Below are positions 12,190 to 24,423 of a stretch of DNA of 64,000 bases, in pieces (positions within the stretch are counted from its first letter, which is position 1; every line of letters begins with the position of its first letter). The translations under genes were made by a program, and so were the position numbers. The DNA is taken from assembly GCF_004337985.1 (NCBI RefSeq), contig NW_021940918.1, positions 1,612,001-1,676,000 on the forward strand, read 5' to 3'. The notes below the pieces were generated by a model that made no database searches, was not told the DNA's origin, and saw only the letters and a list, made by a program, of their open reading frames with translations. The stretch comes from Pyricularia pennisetigena. Lineage: Eukaryota; Ascomycota; Sordariomycetes; Magnaporthales; Pyriculariaceae.

Positions 12190-15100
12190 TGGTGCTTGCT
12201 CTTCCAAACATCCCCACTGTCGCGCGGGTGAGGAACGCCGGGAGGGAGCATAGCTGTTTCAGTACGCCATCTAGCCCCCACGTTCATACAAGCTTGGCTG
12301 CCTTGGACTAGCTAACCACATAAAGCAGTGGTTGGATGGTGAGCTAAAGGGAGATTCTCGTGGTTATGGAAAGACTGTGCCTTGCCAGTGGCATTTGCGC
12401 CAATAGATTCCTTGTCTAATGAGAGCTAGACAGACGAACCAACACGTTGATAGATTGGCACGTCACTACCTAGATTTTAAACAAATAATCAGGGGTCTGA
12501 CTCGAGGGCAAAACTGAACCCATATAATTTGAAGGCCCATCGTGCGTGAGTATGGCCTCTCATGCCCGGTCTAGCTCTAGATCTAGGTCGGTCTTGACAG
12601 GCATGCACGCCCATGTCGCTACCAAATGCAACTGCCGGACAAGGTAGGGGCGTGGCTTGAGTCACTCATGCATTGGGGGCCCTGCCGCAGGCCAAGGTAG
12701 CTCGCCACCCACCGGGAACCATCACGATAGGGCTAGGCCTTGGAGTGGTCGTGGCACCCACTGCGGGAGTAGCCGAGGACCCATGCGCATACAGTTGCTT
12801 GTACACGTCCGCTCCCGTATGTGTAAACTACCGATAGCAGCTCCTTGCCTAGGTTGGTAGGTAGGTAGTCAACATCTCGTCATGCCATCCGACTACCAGA
12901 GGCATCTGAACAGGCAAGAGATCTTGCACCCTGGCCAATGGGTCTGAATTCATCTTCGGACTTCTCAGTCTTGCTCGAGAAGCATAACAAACACGGCCTC
13001 AGTGTAGGGGGACTATGGCCATAAACAAGTCTGGTTGATCAAAAGGTACCATAATCTGGACATTGACATTCGTCATGGAAACATATGCATGGCGAGCTCG
13101 TTTATTCTGTGCAGAATCGCCACCTGGTTTGATGGTCCTTGTCCCATGGCTTGTTGTTATGGTCTAGAAGCTCCAAAGCCCACATGGAATCGACGGGTAG
13201 GCTTGGCTCTCCGATCTGCAAGCCAAGTGCCTTTTGTCTGAACTCAAGCCAGCCAATCGAGAGAGCTGACTCGAACGAAAAGCACTAAGATCGGATGCTG
13301 TTTGGGATTGAGTTCGTAAGTGCCATTCTTGATACTGATTTGATAGACAAAGACCACCGTCAGACATGCTAATCCTCAAATGATTTCGTACGAGGTCGAG
13401 GATAGGGGCTAGACCGAGCCGGAAAAAAAACGGCTTTTTTTAAGCTGGTGGCCTCGTGTATCTTGGGCCGTGTCATTGATCAGACACCAACTGGTACCAT
13501 TCAACTTAACACTGAAATCACATTACAACCCTAATGAAAAAGGGAGCCTGGACAACGAACTGTAACAGATGGGTAATGTGCCTTTTCTCTCTTGACTTCG
13601 GCATCGCCGTTTAATTTTGGCAAGCAGCATCGTTGGTAGGTGGTCTGATGCAAGTCCATCGACTCCGTACCAAAGGCTCGGCCTAGAATCCTTTTCGCCC
13701 CTCAAGGAGGGGGCGAGGATGTGCTATTTGCTGCAAGTGCAATTGGTCAAATTGTAAATGAGGAACAACAATGTGTCTGCATAACAACGAAAAGCAGTTC
13801 AAGTCGAGATCTGGACCGACCGACAGATTGGGGATCGACAAGGCCATCACTGTATCCGTACAAGCTGTACCTCTCCTCTCACTTAGCGTCGAAAACAGAA
13901 CTGGACTTGTCGGGGATAGATGCAGCATGTGGTTGTTATTCCGTTGCATGCTGACCACCACACACCAAGGATGGTAGCAGCAACAACGGGGGCTGGTCTG
14001 TCTCGTTCCGGTCGGAGTTGAATTTGTTGTCAGCGGAACCTCTGTCCTATCTTACGAGTAGGCCAAATTGATATCAAGAATGGGGTTACATAAAGTTTGT
14101 CAAATCCGCGAGTGTCAAAACGTTAAGCATGGCAAGGGTCTGCATCGTCAAGGGATGTTTGTTGGCTCGGCTATTTTGCATTTTTGGCGCACCTGACCTA
14201 CCTAGCCGTCCCTAGCAGACGGAAAAGACAGCTTGAGGCGTGCGAACCGAACTACACTCCCGTTTATGGGCGTCCAGGGGTGTCAGAACCCAATCCTTCC
14301 CAGCCTTGCCAGAGTAAAGTCACTCCGGCAAATGCGAGACGTCGCTTTTCTCACTGAGTCTATCCTTTTCCTTTGAGTAAGCGAAAAGTACAATAGACAC
14401 GAAGGAAAAAGAAAAAAAAAAAAAAAAAAAAGACGAAGGATAAACGAAGTGGAAAAGCGGGGGGGTTTCCTTGCGGACGGGAGTGGCAGCCCCAGGGTAG
14501 AGATGGAAATGGGGCGAGTGGGTTCCAGCGGAGTTCGGTCGAGCTGCCAGCCAGCTAGCTCCCCAGACACCGGGACCCCGACGTGCGGCTCCCTGCCGAC
14601 CTGCGCCCCGCAGCTTGAGCTTAAGTCGTAATGTTTATCCAATTCCGAGCAATCCGTAATTACAGTACAAGGTAAAAAGGAGCAAGGAAGTTGAAAAAAA
14701 AGTCGGTGGGCGAGAGATGTTGCAGGAGCTCATGCTCCTAAAGTTTTCGTATCTCACTGTCAACCTGCGGAGAAGTGAGACTGGGAGGGGTGCGGCAGGC
14801 TTGGTAGGGAGAAAAAACAGTAGGGTGGAGTAGGTAGGCATATTACCTTGTAGATGAAGCCTTTGCAATCTTGAGCCTAAGAGTAGAGCATTGAACAATC
14901 TCTGTCTCTCCTCAGCCTTTGTGTACCCTCGCCGAGGTCAAGATGCAATATCAGGCTGCATACTTCCCGTCGTCCTGCTGACCTTTTTTGCCCAGAAAGT
15001 TAAACTCACCGCCGCAGTCTGGGCGTCGTATCTACCATTCAAAGGAACTCGAACTCAAACGAGGTTGTCTTTACCCAGAAGCTGTAGAGGCTAAAGATAC

Positions 15101-17253
15101 GTGTGGGGTACGGTCACAGCAGATAAGCGCCGGATTGTACCTGCCGGTTACCTACCGAAGCTCCCCACCTAGGCTGGTTACGATGTCTCAAGGTTACAGC
15201 TGAATGGAGGAGGAAGGTAATAATCGGTAATTACTGCCGTTGCAAGTGCTGCTGGGGCAGTAAGGTACCTTCCAACCCATGGGTGTATTTACTGGGCAAT
15301 CAATTGAATTGAGTACGAGCTAACCAAGGATATTCAGATGACCACACAGTAACTGGTCTTTTCCATCCATCAATGGGCAGTAAGAATGTTTTGTTGAGGA
15401 ATTGGATTTGGTGGAGCTGCTAATATCCAAACAATACGACAGAATAGCCAACATCCGAGCTGGGATCTTTACTCCACTGCCCACTACTAAGTGCGAAATG
15501 GAAGCATCGGGCACAATCCACAACATCTTCCTGATACAGTACTTGCATCATAGTTCCATGCGTCTTTCGTTAACGCGATGAACCTTACCTAGCGCCCACC
15601 AAGGAATGACGACTCCAATTGGAAAGAGGATTCTTCATCTTATTGTCGAGATATGTGACTGCTAATCGATGTATACAGCAGGTCCGTGGGTTTGTGGCTT
15701 GAAAAAGTGATGTGATGCTATTTAAACTCTGCTTTGTTTAACCGGCCGAACAAAACTGATCGACTCCCCCAGAAGCCGTCTCTCAGCCTTACCTGCTGGT
15801 GCCGTGCCGTGCTATGTATTTTCATTGCCCGAGCCCAGTAGTTCTAGGGTCCGTCGACGGCCTGTGTGATGTTATGACGTATGCTTTTCGATTCGGCGTT
15901 CTTTTGCTCGCATTCGAACATGCGCCGTCGCTGCTCCTTGCTATAAAAAGCCTTCGTCGTTTTCAGTTTCCTTTCTCATTCTTTTCAAACTAAGATCAAG
16001 CCCCAAAAGACAATCACCGCGGTCGTGTTTATCAAGCAGCTAAGGTAGTTAGGCATTTAGCATACATATATTAGGTGTAGCCTGGAACGTTTGCCCACCG
16101 GTCACAACATTGCATATGCGGTGGTGGGGGTGATGGTGCGTGTGCCTGGCAGTGCAAGCTAGCGGCTCAGTTCTGGATCGCTTTCGATTCATCTGGACTT
16201 GGCTAGAAGCTTTGAATCATATCTGCATGAGAATGTACTTATCGCCCTTTCCCGACCCGCACGGTCACGGCAGAAAGATTGAAAGAAGCAGGGAAAACAT
16301 CCGCTCCAGGTAACCTGGAGCTTGACATTGCATCATGGATGCCGACTGAAGGCGTTGCTGTCGAGAACATGGCTTCGTGGTCTGATGATTTGTGCTCTGC
16401 AGAGGATTATCAGTCTTGGCTGAGCGCGGGATTGGCAAAAATTGGTGAGTTAAGACATGTACTCGATTGATGGAGGGAAGTGATCGACGTTTTTTTTTTT
16501 TTTTTCTCCTGGGTCTCTTCGGGTGCTTGTCTACTGTAGGAAGCAAGAAAGTACTGGATGCACACCCCAAGGCGCCTGTTGCCTGTTATGAATGCCAGAA
16601 AATACCCAAGGTAGGGAAGGAGCCTTTCCCATTTTCATCTTTCCCCACCCCCAACCAAACCATCTCTCCACAACTTGCTATCCATCCAACTGCCTCCCAT
16701 TGTTGCTAGAACTAGTCTAGTAAGTAGATCCCAGCACCTGCAGGAGACTCGGTCTCGAATTGCCACGCTCCACAGTTTTTCGCCTACTTCGCCTTCGCCT
16801 TGGCCGAGCTTGCAGACATCTCACTACCAAAACACCTTGTTAGCGACCGCGTCCACCACATTACCAGACACACCATCTGTGTAGAAGAAAAGGCCCCCCG
16901 ATCTTCGCTCCCCCTCCCTGCTCGCATTCTATTCTTTTTAAAAGACACCTGGTCTGGCACTTCCACCGAGCGTTCAACTTCTTCGTTTGGTTCTTCTACC
17001 TCTCATACCTCCTCTATCAAAGCCCATCTTGGACTTGCTATTAAGGATTCTCCAGGGTACCTTTGACGTGCCTTTGAAAGAACCTTCCAAACAGACAAGA
17101 CCACCTTAAAAGCCTTCTCAATAATTGCAAACTGCAAACTCCCTGACACATTAATTCGTCATAACAAAACTTATCATCCACCCGCAAGGTCTAACAAATC
17201 ACTTAGCCATCACCTTACGCACACACGCACATTCATACCTTCCATACACCACA
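12190..17253. other. 5.1 kb gene-poor region
   Basis: No supported gene. Frames are short, interrupted and domain-free on both strands. A tracts and T tracts occur at 14412-14431 (20 A) and 16491-16505 (15 T). Short AGGTA repeats occur near 12853-12869. From about 16620 to 17250 the DNA becomes CT-rich and CA-rich, as expected for the promoter and leader of the SDR gene. Could hide a lncRNA or a very small multi-exon gene. Confidence 0.5.
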
Positions 17254-18435
17254 ATGGCTGCTGCACGCTCCATCATGCGCCTGTCAGGAATTTCCTGCCG
17301 TGTTGCTCCCTCTGTGTCCAGGCCAGCAGCTCGCTTCGCACCCGTTGCCATCAGAGCTTTCAACAACTCGACACAGCAGCCCAAGAAGTCGGAGGTCATT
17401 AAGGAGACCGAGGTGCCTGTTTCGGTGTATACACCTGACTCTAAGGGAGTTGCTTCTGGCAACTCGGATCACTTTAGCATCCCCGTCAAGGGCAGCAGCA
17501 GAGCGGCTGTTGCGCAACCACCCACTACAGAAGAGGATGCGCCGGTTGTTCCCCTGTCCTCCAAGGTGTACGCGCAAATGCCCGGCACCATGCAAAAGAT
17601 GTCGGTTTACGGCAAGACCATCATCATTACTGGGTAAGTCACTTGCTCTCGTTTTTGAGCATGCCTCCATCAAGCAGCGATCTAACTGTACATGTGCATA
17701 CTCAGAGGCGCACGAGGACTAGGCAACTACATGGCTCGTGCCTGTGCTGAGGCTGGCGCCAAAGCCATCATCATCTTTGATGCCAACCAGGAGCTCGGCG
17801 ACGAGTCCGCTGCTGAGCTGCATCAGAAGACGGGTCTTCCCGTTACCTTCTTCAAGGTCGATGTGCGTGATGGAGCAGCCATCAACGCCGCTGTAGATCG
17901 GGTTGTTGAGCTGTTCGGCGCCCCTGACGTCTTGGTCAACTCGGCCGGTATTGCCGACTCGAACATCAAGGCCGAGACGTACGATCCTGCCATGTTCCGT
18001 CGCCTGATCGACATCAACCTTACAGGCTCATTCTTGATGTCCCAGGCTGTCGGCCGCGCCATGATGGCCGCTGGCAAGCCTGGTTCCATCATTTTGGTCG
18101 CTTCCATGTCAGGCAGCATCGTCAACTACCCGCAGGAGCAGTCATGTTACAACGCATCCAAGGCTGGCGTCATCCAGCTCGGCAAGTCCCTCGCTGCTGA
18201 GTGGGCCAAGTACGACATCCGCGTGAACTGCATCTCTCCTGGATACATGGACACGGCCCTCAACAAGGTTCCCGCCCTAGACGCTCAGAAGAAGATCTGG
18301 AAGTCGCTCACTCCCCAGCAGCGCCTGGGCAATGTTGACGATCTCAATGGTCTCTGCATCTTTCTCGCTTCGGACTCGAGCGGTTTCATGACCGGCTCGA
18401 ATGTCATCATCGATGGTGGCTACACATGCTACTAA
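17254..18435 (+). CDS. SDR-family reductase with N-terminal presequence
   Basis: Classical short-chain dehydrogenase/reductase, probably NAD(P)H-dependent on a polyol or ketose (relatives include D-arabinitol 2-dehydrogenase and L-xylulose or sorbose reductases). Two exons, 17254-17633 and 17706-18435, with a 72-nt intron (GTAAGT...CTCAG), give 369 residues. The intron splits the cofactor motif TGGARGLG near residue 126. Also visible are the NSAG turn, the catalytic Ser in VASMSGS, Y275-N-A-S-K279, and the C-terminal TGSNVIIDGGYT strand. The first ~35 residues are Arg/Ser/Ala-rich without acids (MAAARSIMRLSG...), typical of a mitochondrial presequence, and about 120 residues precede the Rossmann fold, far more than in a minimal SDR. 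Neighbour genes give no pathway clue. Substrate and organelle are inference; the fold is certain. Confidence 0.9.
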
Positions 18436-20144
18436 GGACCGCGGGCCGGAAACCACCATCTCTGATGAAACCAAAAACGCTAATAAGCCCTCAGTCTTGT
18501 GAGGTTGTTTTTGGGGGTCAAACACCTACTCATCACAGATCGATGCCAGAGCAGACGATCACCAAACGCTATAAAAAGTTTTGCTTTTTTTTTCTTCTGC
18601 AGGCCGTATGCAATTTTAGTACCGGCCTATGAGATGTTTTTATCTTTCGACTAACGATATAGAGGGGCACTGGCGCGAATCGTTTTTCACTCTGTTTTGC
18701 ACTTTTCTTACATCTCAACCTGGGTAGCGAAAAAAGGGGGTTTGTAATTTTGTTCTGGGTGTTTTCGTTTAGCTAGAACGGGACGCTGATGCTAGGTTTG
18801 TCAACTGGCTGGCGGCAAAGGGAAACTTTAATAAAGACTATACCAACTTTGGGGTTGCTCTCTGCATGCATTTTCCACAAATAGACGGGGTAAACTTTTC
18901 GAATCCAAAACACTAATTAAGTCAGCAATCGCAAGAGCATCGTACCCAATCGTTCATATAAGCCATGAAAATCTTAAAACGACCCCTATCTTGCCACAGG
19001 ATGGCGCGGAGATGCTGACTTGGAAGTTATTACCCAACTCTTGATTTGACATGCAAATAAAGACACCTTGTCATTCTCTATATTGAGCGCACTCTAACTA
19101 TTTCGGCACTATACGAAATCGTTAGGCATCTTTACCCGTGCCGGGATATTGCCTCTACTCAAGGTTCATACCCTAGGATAGAGATGAAAAAACGAAACAC
19201 TGAAACCTCCGCTCTTTTGCTACGCCACGCCTCTTATGTTGCGTTGCTCTCGGCATAACAGAGGCACTTGCCACCCCGAACAAGGAAACATGAAAAAAAA
19301 GAGTTCAAATGTCGTTGGCCTTGACCAAAAGTTTGCTATCCGGCAGCCCTCCATTAGATCAATTTTTTGCCGCGCACCAGGGCGTCAATATACTACGTAG
19401 CGCCACACACGCCGCCCGTCGAGTCTGCCTTGCATTTCGGACTATGTTGACCGACCAGCATGATAAAGAGTTGCCCACTGGGAGGATGTACATGTTATAC
19501 AGTGTTGCGAATATGGGTGGAGTAACCGAGTATCTATTGAAAATATTCCTGGCGAAATCTTTGGTATATAGGTGTGAGCTGGACGGGATATATATCTGGC
19601 CAGAACTGAGGTGATTTCCCAACACATCAAACAAAAAAAAGATCCCTTATGTCGCATTGTTCGTAAGAAAAGTTGCTCCTGCCTTTCTTTTTCGTCTCCT
19701 GCAATGCCAGGACATCAATATCGGACGATCATCTGGACTAGAGCATGCTTTCTTTCGAAACACACGGGCAAAATGTGTATACGGGAACAAAAGTAAACAA
19801 AAAGTTCACACGTCAGTATTTCCCACTCTCTCGTCTCCTCGTGAGGTGAGTACACGCGCCGAAAAAGAGCAACAACGAATCAGTGCACGGCTCCGTAGGG
19901 AGGAAAGAAATCCTGGCATCGAAGTAGAAAAATAAATCCAGACGCCAAACCAAGAAGCCCTCAGGGTTCCGCCTCTGGTGGTAACAAATAGCGAAGCAGT
20001 AAGAAAATATACACCTCAATTGGATTGGCGTGCGATGATGGTATAGACAAGTAACACATTGGCTGTCCTAGTGCTGTCGTCGAGAAAAAAAAAATCAAGT
20101 GCTCTTCTTTCCCCTGGTTTTTTTTATTTTATTTTTGTTTTTTT
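18436..20144. other. Convergent intergenic, SDR/STE20
   Basis: 3' flanks of two convergent genes. The DNA is AT-rich with T-rich tracts near 18583-18592 and 20117-20147. No open frame with domain or splice support. Longer than most tail-to-tail spacers in this window, so a short noncoding transcript is possible. Confidence 0.5.
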
Positions 20145-23100
20145 TTATTGACCCTTGCGAGCCTTTTCTTGAGCTCTGGCCTCTCTCGCTGCCCTGACTA
20201 ATGGTGACAGGTGTGAGAGATCGACACACATGTTCATAAACTCATGCTAAAAAGCGGATGTTAGTCAACTCATCTATTCGCCATTACTATTCAACGAGTG
20301 CAAAGCCAACTTACCCTCAGAAGATCATGAGCACTCGCGCGTTTATCTGGGTCCACCTTCAGGGCAAAGTAGAGGAAGTCCCTGAAAACAGGGGACATGT
20401 TGCCCTCGTCCTTAATTTGAGGTGTGCCGTTCGTAGCAATCAACCACAGAGCTCGGAGTGGCGACTCTGTGAGGTACGGGGGCTCGCCCTCAATCATCTC
20501 AATAGCCATAATGCCTAGTGACCAGATGTCGACCTTACGCCCATACTCCTTGCGCGTGACAACTTCAGGTGCCATCCAATAGGGAGTGCCGACCATGGTC
20601 GTCCGCTTGTTTTGAGCCTCGTTGATGGTGGCACAGAACCCAAAATCAGCTACGTGGCGATTAAAATCAAAATGTCAGCTTCTCCAGAATGAACTGCTGC
20701 ATCGTGGTGGTAGCGGCTCAAGCACCGGCAACGCAGTGTACTTACTCAGCTTGATATTTCCCTCCATCGACAACAAGATATTGTCTGACTTGATATCACG
20801 GTGGATTACACCCTTGGAGTGCAGATGCTGGAGGCCAAGAAGAGTCTCTCGACAAACAGAAGCGATTTGACCTTCGGTCATGATGTTGAAGGTCACCACG
20901 TCTGTCAAGCTACCGCCTTCCATAAACTCCATGACGACCCAGAGTTCTCCGCCACACAGATAGCTGTCGATGAAGTTGACGATGTTTGGATGTGAGCTGT
21001 CCTTCATGACCAAGATTTCATTAATGATCAGGTCCTTCTTGGGCTGCTGTTCCAGGTTCATCTGCTTGATCGCTACCAGTCGGTTGCTCCCCCTCTCATG
21101 GCCGGTGTAGACACCACCAGAAGCGCCCTGGCCAATTTTGGTGAAGCTGCGGTAAATTTCCCGCGGATCCCCCTCTGAGCATATGCGCTTCAGCGCTGCT
21201 ACAACGTCGAGGCCGTTGCTCTGTCGTGACCGGTGTCGCGGGCGTGATGCTGGGACAGGTCCAATCTGTGGTTGTTGTGGTCTTTGCGGTTGTTGCGCAC
21301 CGTTTGCATCAGTGGGCCTCGAGTACTGGTGTTGGGATTGAGGAGGAGTCGGTTGCTGAGCCTGTGGCTGCCTCTTACTGGGAGCCCGACTCATCGAACC
21401 TGACATGGAAGCTTGTGCCTGAGCGAGGGCCTGCTCCTGCTGCTGCTGCATAAGCTGTTGCTGATAGGCAGCCTGGACAGCAGGGGATTGTTGGGATGGG
21501 GCGTAAGTGGCGTTCCCGTTAGCTCGGGAGTTGGACCTAGACCGGTGCTCCTCGGGCAGTATTGGCTGTGATTCCTTGGGAGGCTGGTATGTTGTGGGTG
21601 TGAGGTCGTCATGCTGAGGGGGCATGTCAATCCCGGAATCCTTCGCTGCATAAGGAGCCTGTGGTGCTGTACGTGTCGGGAGGCTCACGGGCGGTCTCGG
21701 GGCTGGACGGCTGGGCATCAGAGTAATATCTTTGTTTTTTGGTACCGGTGGTGGCGACCTAGGGTTTTCGAAACTGCCTTCATGACCAACCTGTGGGAAC
21801 CGTGGACTGGCCGGCGGGCTGATCATGGGGGACATTGGGTTATAGTGATGCGGCGCCAGACCTGGCGAGATCATCGAGCCAGCTGAAGGAGCGCTTGGGA
21901 GCCCTGGTCGGGCATCGTGAAACTTCTCGAGGACCTGGTCCTCTGCAGGCTTCTCAGTCGTTTCCTTGTAAAACTTTATAACATTGACAAGCGTCTCGGG
22001 ATTTTCTCTACGCTCTTTCTCTGTGATACCGCTTTCGCTGATTAGTCGTTGCCATTCTTTGGGCAGACCCTGTTGCGAGAATGCATGTTAGAAACAGCCC
22101 AGTTCATATGACATCTGCGAGGGGAAATGGAGTTGCGAGCATATGAATGTAGGGGATGGCAGTCCCAGGACATGAGAAAGAAAAAGATAAACGTGGGCAA
22201 AGCAAGGACAAGAAATAGGAAACGGCCTGAACGGACTGTAAACTGCCCGGTGGCACTGTCATATCCCACGTGGGTGACATGTACCGGGTTCTCGGGAGCA
22301 GAAATGAGCGGCTTTTTTGGTGTTCCAACCAAACCGCTCATAAAACCGGAGAAGCCCGACTTCTTTCGTAAGACGCCTGGCTTAGGCTCTTTGGTCTCGT
22401 CGGAATACCGCTTGGAGGTAGGCAACTGAGCCTCCATCCCCCTGGCCTGCTGCGACTTTTCGCTCATGGCAGCGTTAGGAAAGGTGAAGGACTGTTGAAG
22501 ACCCGGACTGCCCCTCGAGTACTGAGCCGGGGCGGCAGCGCCGACGGGAATGGGATGGCTGATGTGAGGGAAGGCACCAGAGCCCAAGGTTGGCGAGGCT
22601 TTGGTCGCCTCAATGCGATTGAGGATGGCGGAGCCGTCGAATGGGGCACCGATAAAATCCTCCGAGTTGTTGAATGTTAGGGAGTTTGAAGACTGTGGGC
22701 CGTGAGAGTTCCCGTAGCTGTTTGAACGACTGTGTGAGGCTGCAGAGTATTGATTATGAGGATGGGCGTTGAAGGTGGAATAGTTAATGTTGCCGCCGTT
22801 GATGTTGTTGTAGTTTGGAAGTTGGTGGCCGTAGTCGTTGCGAGCGGGGTCCGAGTCGCGGTCTCGCGCAGACGACGACAAAGAGGACGCGGCGAACTCG
22901 GGGGCGACGGGAATAATGGGCGAATGGTTGTTGAGGCGAGTGCTCGACGACGGGTTTCTGGGTGAAGAGCTGTTTGACGCGTAGGTGCTCGTGGGCGTCC
23001 GGGCGGGGGGAGCGCTTGGAGCACGGCGTAGGCTGGTCGAGCTGCGTTTGTCCACCAACGATTGGGCGTCTACACGGCTATCGATGCTCAATGAGGAGCT

Positions 23101-23232
23101 ATGGTGGTGACGCGCCGATGTGGAAGGAGGCGGCTTCTTGGTGAGCCTTCTCCGTTGCGACGTTGAGGAAGGGGAGATGTGGTTGGCGTGTGATGTGTCG
23201 CTCGGTTGTGTGAAGTTCGAATGCCCGTCCAT
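20145..23232 (-). CDS. STE20: PAK-family protein kinase Ste20
   Basis: Cdc42/Rac-activated serine/threonine kinase upstream of MAPK cascades controlling polarity, mating and development. Four exons on the minus strand: 23232-22237, 22069-20746, 20649-20315 and 20246-20145; introns 167, 96 and 68 nt; all frames join to 918 residues. Residues 1-310 are Ser/Asn/Pro-rich and disordered. The CRIB motif [14 protein letters not shown] is near 313-330, and intron 1 interrupts the following GQFT/GLPKEWQ block. A Pro- and Gln-rich linker with PPPVPKNK follows. The kinase domain is about 641-895: glycine loop [20 protein letters not shown], then T-DFG across intron 2, and [13 protein letters not shown]. 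No PH domain is evident, which favours Ste20 over Cla4. I chose the MDGHSNF start at 23232; an in-frame ATG at 23298 would add 22 residues. Confidence 0.93.
21431..21448 (-). repeat. CTG/CAG-rich run coding poly-Gln
   Basis: Short near-perfect trinucleotide run, CTG on the plus strand, encoding glutamines in the Ste20 linker. Potentially length-variable. Confidence 0.7.
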
Positions 23233-24403
23233 GATCCGGTGGTGGTGGAGGACATCGAAATTCTCTTTTGGGGGATTCCACCGCAGCAGGGACGGCAAGG
23301 CAAGGCGGAGGTGGGATAATTAGAGTGGGTGTGGATTGAGTGAGGGATTGAGTTGGATGGTTTGATTGATCCGACCCAGTTGCTTACTGTCTGGCCACAA
23401 CTTTTTCTCTTTTGCTTCGTTCCGCAGTACACTAAAAACAGCAGCTGGCGGACCCCCTTTTCTGTTTGTTTCTTTTCTACTTTTTGTTCTGGGGTTGCGA
23501 CGAGCTGGGGGAGTCTGTCCGGTTTTTGTTACCCGTAAAATGCAGAACAGACAGACGTAGGTAGGCAGGGTGTGATGCTGCTGCCCACCAGTCAAAATAG
23601 ACGTGATTTTCGCTTCAATCAAAAGGCCCAGTGCAGTAAAAAGAGAGGCACCCACCCTTCCATTCCATACCGCATCACTCCACTTGTTTCGCACCGCCCA
23701 GGACCATACCCTGGCCATTAATTGCTCACTGCCCTGCGACAAAGCGGCAATCCAAACCACTTGCTTGCCCGGTGTCAATCAAGTATCACTTCTAGAATAT
23801 TTTATTCAATGCGGTCAGGTAATATCTGTTCACCGTTTGCCTACATTTTTTAAAGCTGATTGATGGCGGATGCACTAATTGGTCTGGTTGATCGGCTAAC
23901 GCACATGCATGACCAGTCACAGTTGTAGCTTTTGCGAACATACTCTGTGCTGCTTATCTGGCAGTTATTCTTTTGGTGCTAGATTTGGAACACCTCTAAC
24001 AACCTAGCCTGGGTTTGAAAAGTACCTGACGGTTCACAGCAAGAAACAAACGGCTTTTACCCGGAACGAGCGACAGTTTGCCACTCAATTCACTCTTGCA
24101 AAGACCATGCGGGGCCCAGTCCTCCATCATTTTCTAGCCTTGCTGGGTGCTTAATTGGGACCGTTCGTTGTCGTATCGGGGGGAGTTGACGTTGTAGTCC
24201 AGTCTTTTTCTCAAATAACCCTTCAGCTTGTCAATTTCAAGATGCAGGATTATGTAAACTAGATCAGAAAACCTTACTCCCTTTGCGAATGAGAGTACTA
24301 CATCAAAGTACCTTGCCTTGCCTTGCGCACACTACAGGAAGAAAAATCCACAATGCGATGGTCTCAGAGGAAACATGGTACGTACCGAGAGAAAGAGAGA
24401 GAG

Positions 24404-24423
24404 AAAAAAAAAAAAAAAAAAAA
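24404..24423. repeat. Poly-A tract, 20 nt, after GA-rich repeat
   Basis: Homopolymer directly following a GA-rich purine stretch in the divergent spacer. Confidence 0.85.

Noticed and set aside
16279..16570. Short plus-strand ORF with a GTGAGT donor and a TAG acceptor
   Set aside because: The joined reading shows no family features and ends in homopolymer-rich DNA; better seen as upstream noncoding sequence of the SDR gene.
6580..18435. Regulator, GH16 and SDR genes as a metabolic gene cluster
   Set aside because: They share a strand but are separated by 1.7 and 5 kb spacers, and a TamA-type regulator is global. There is no backbone synthase, transporter or P450.
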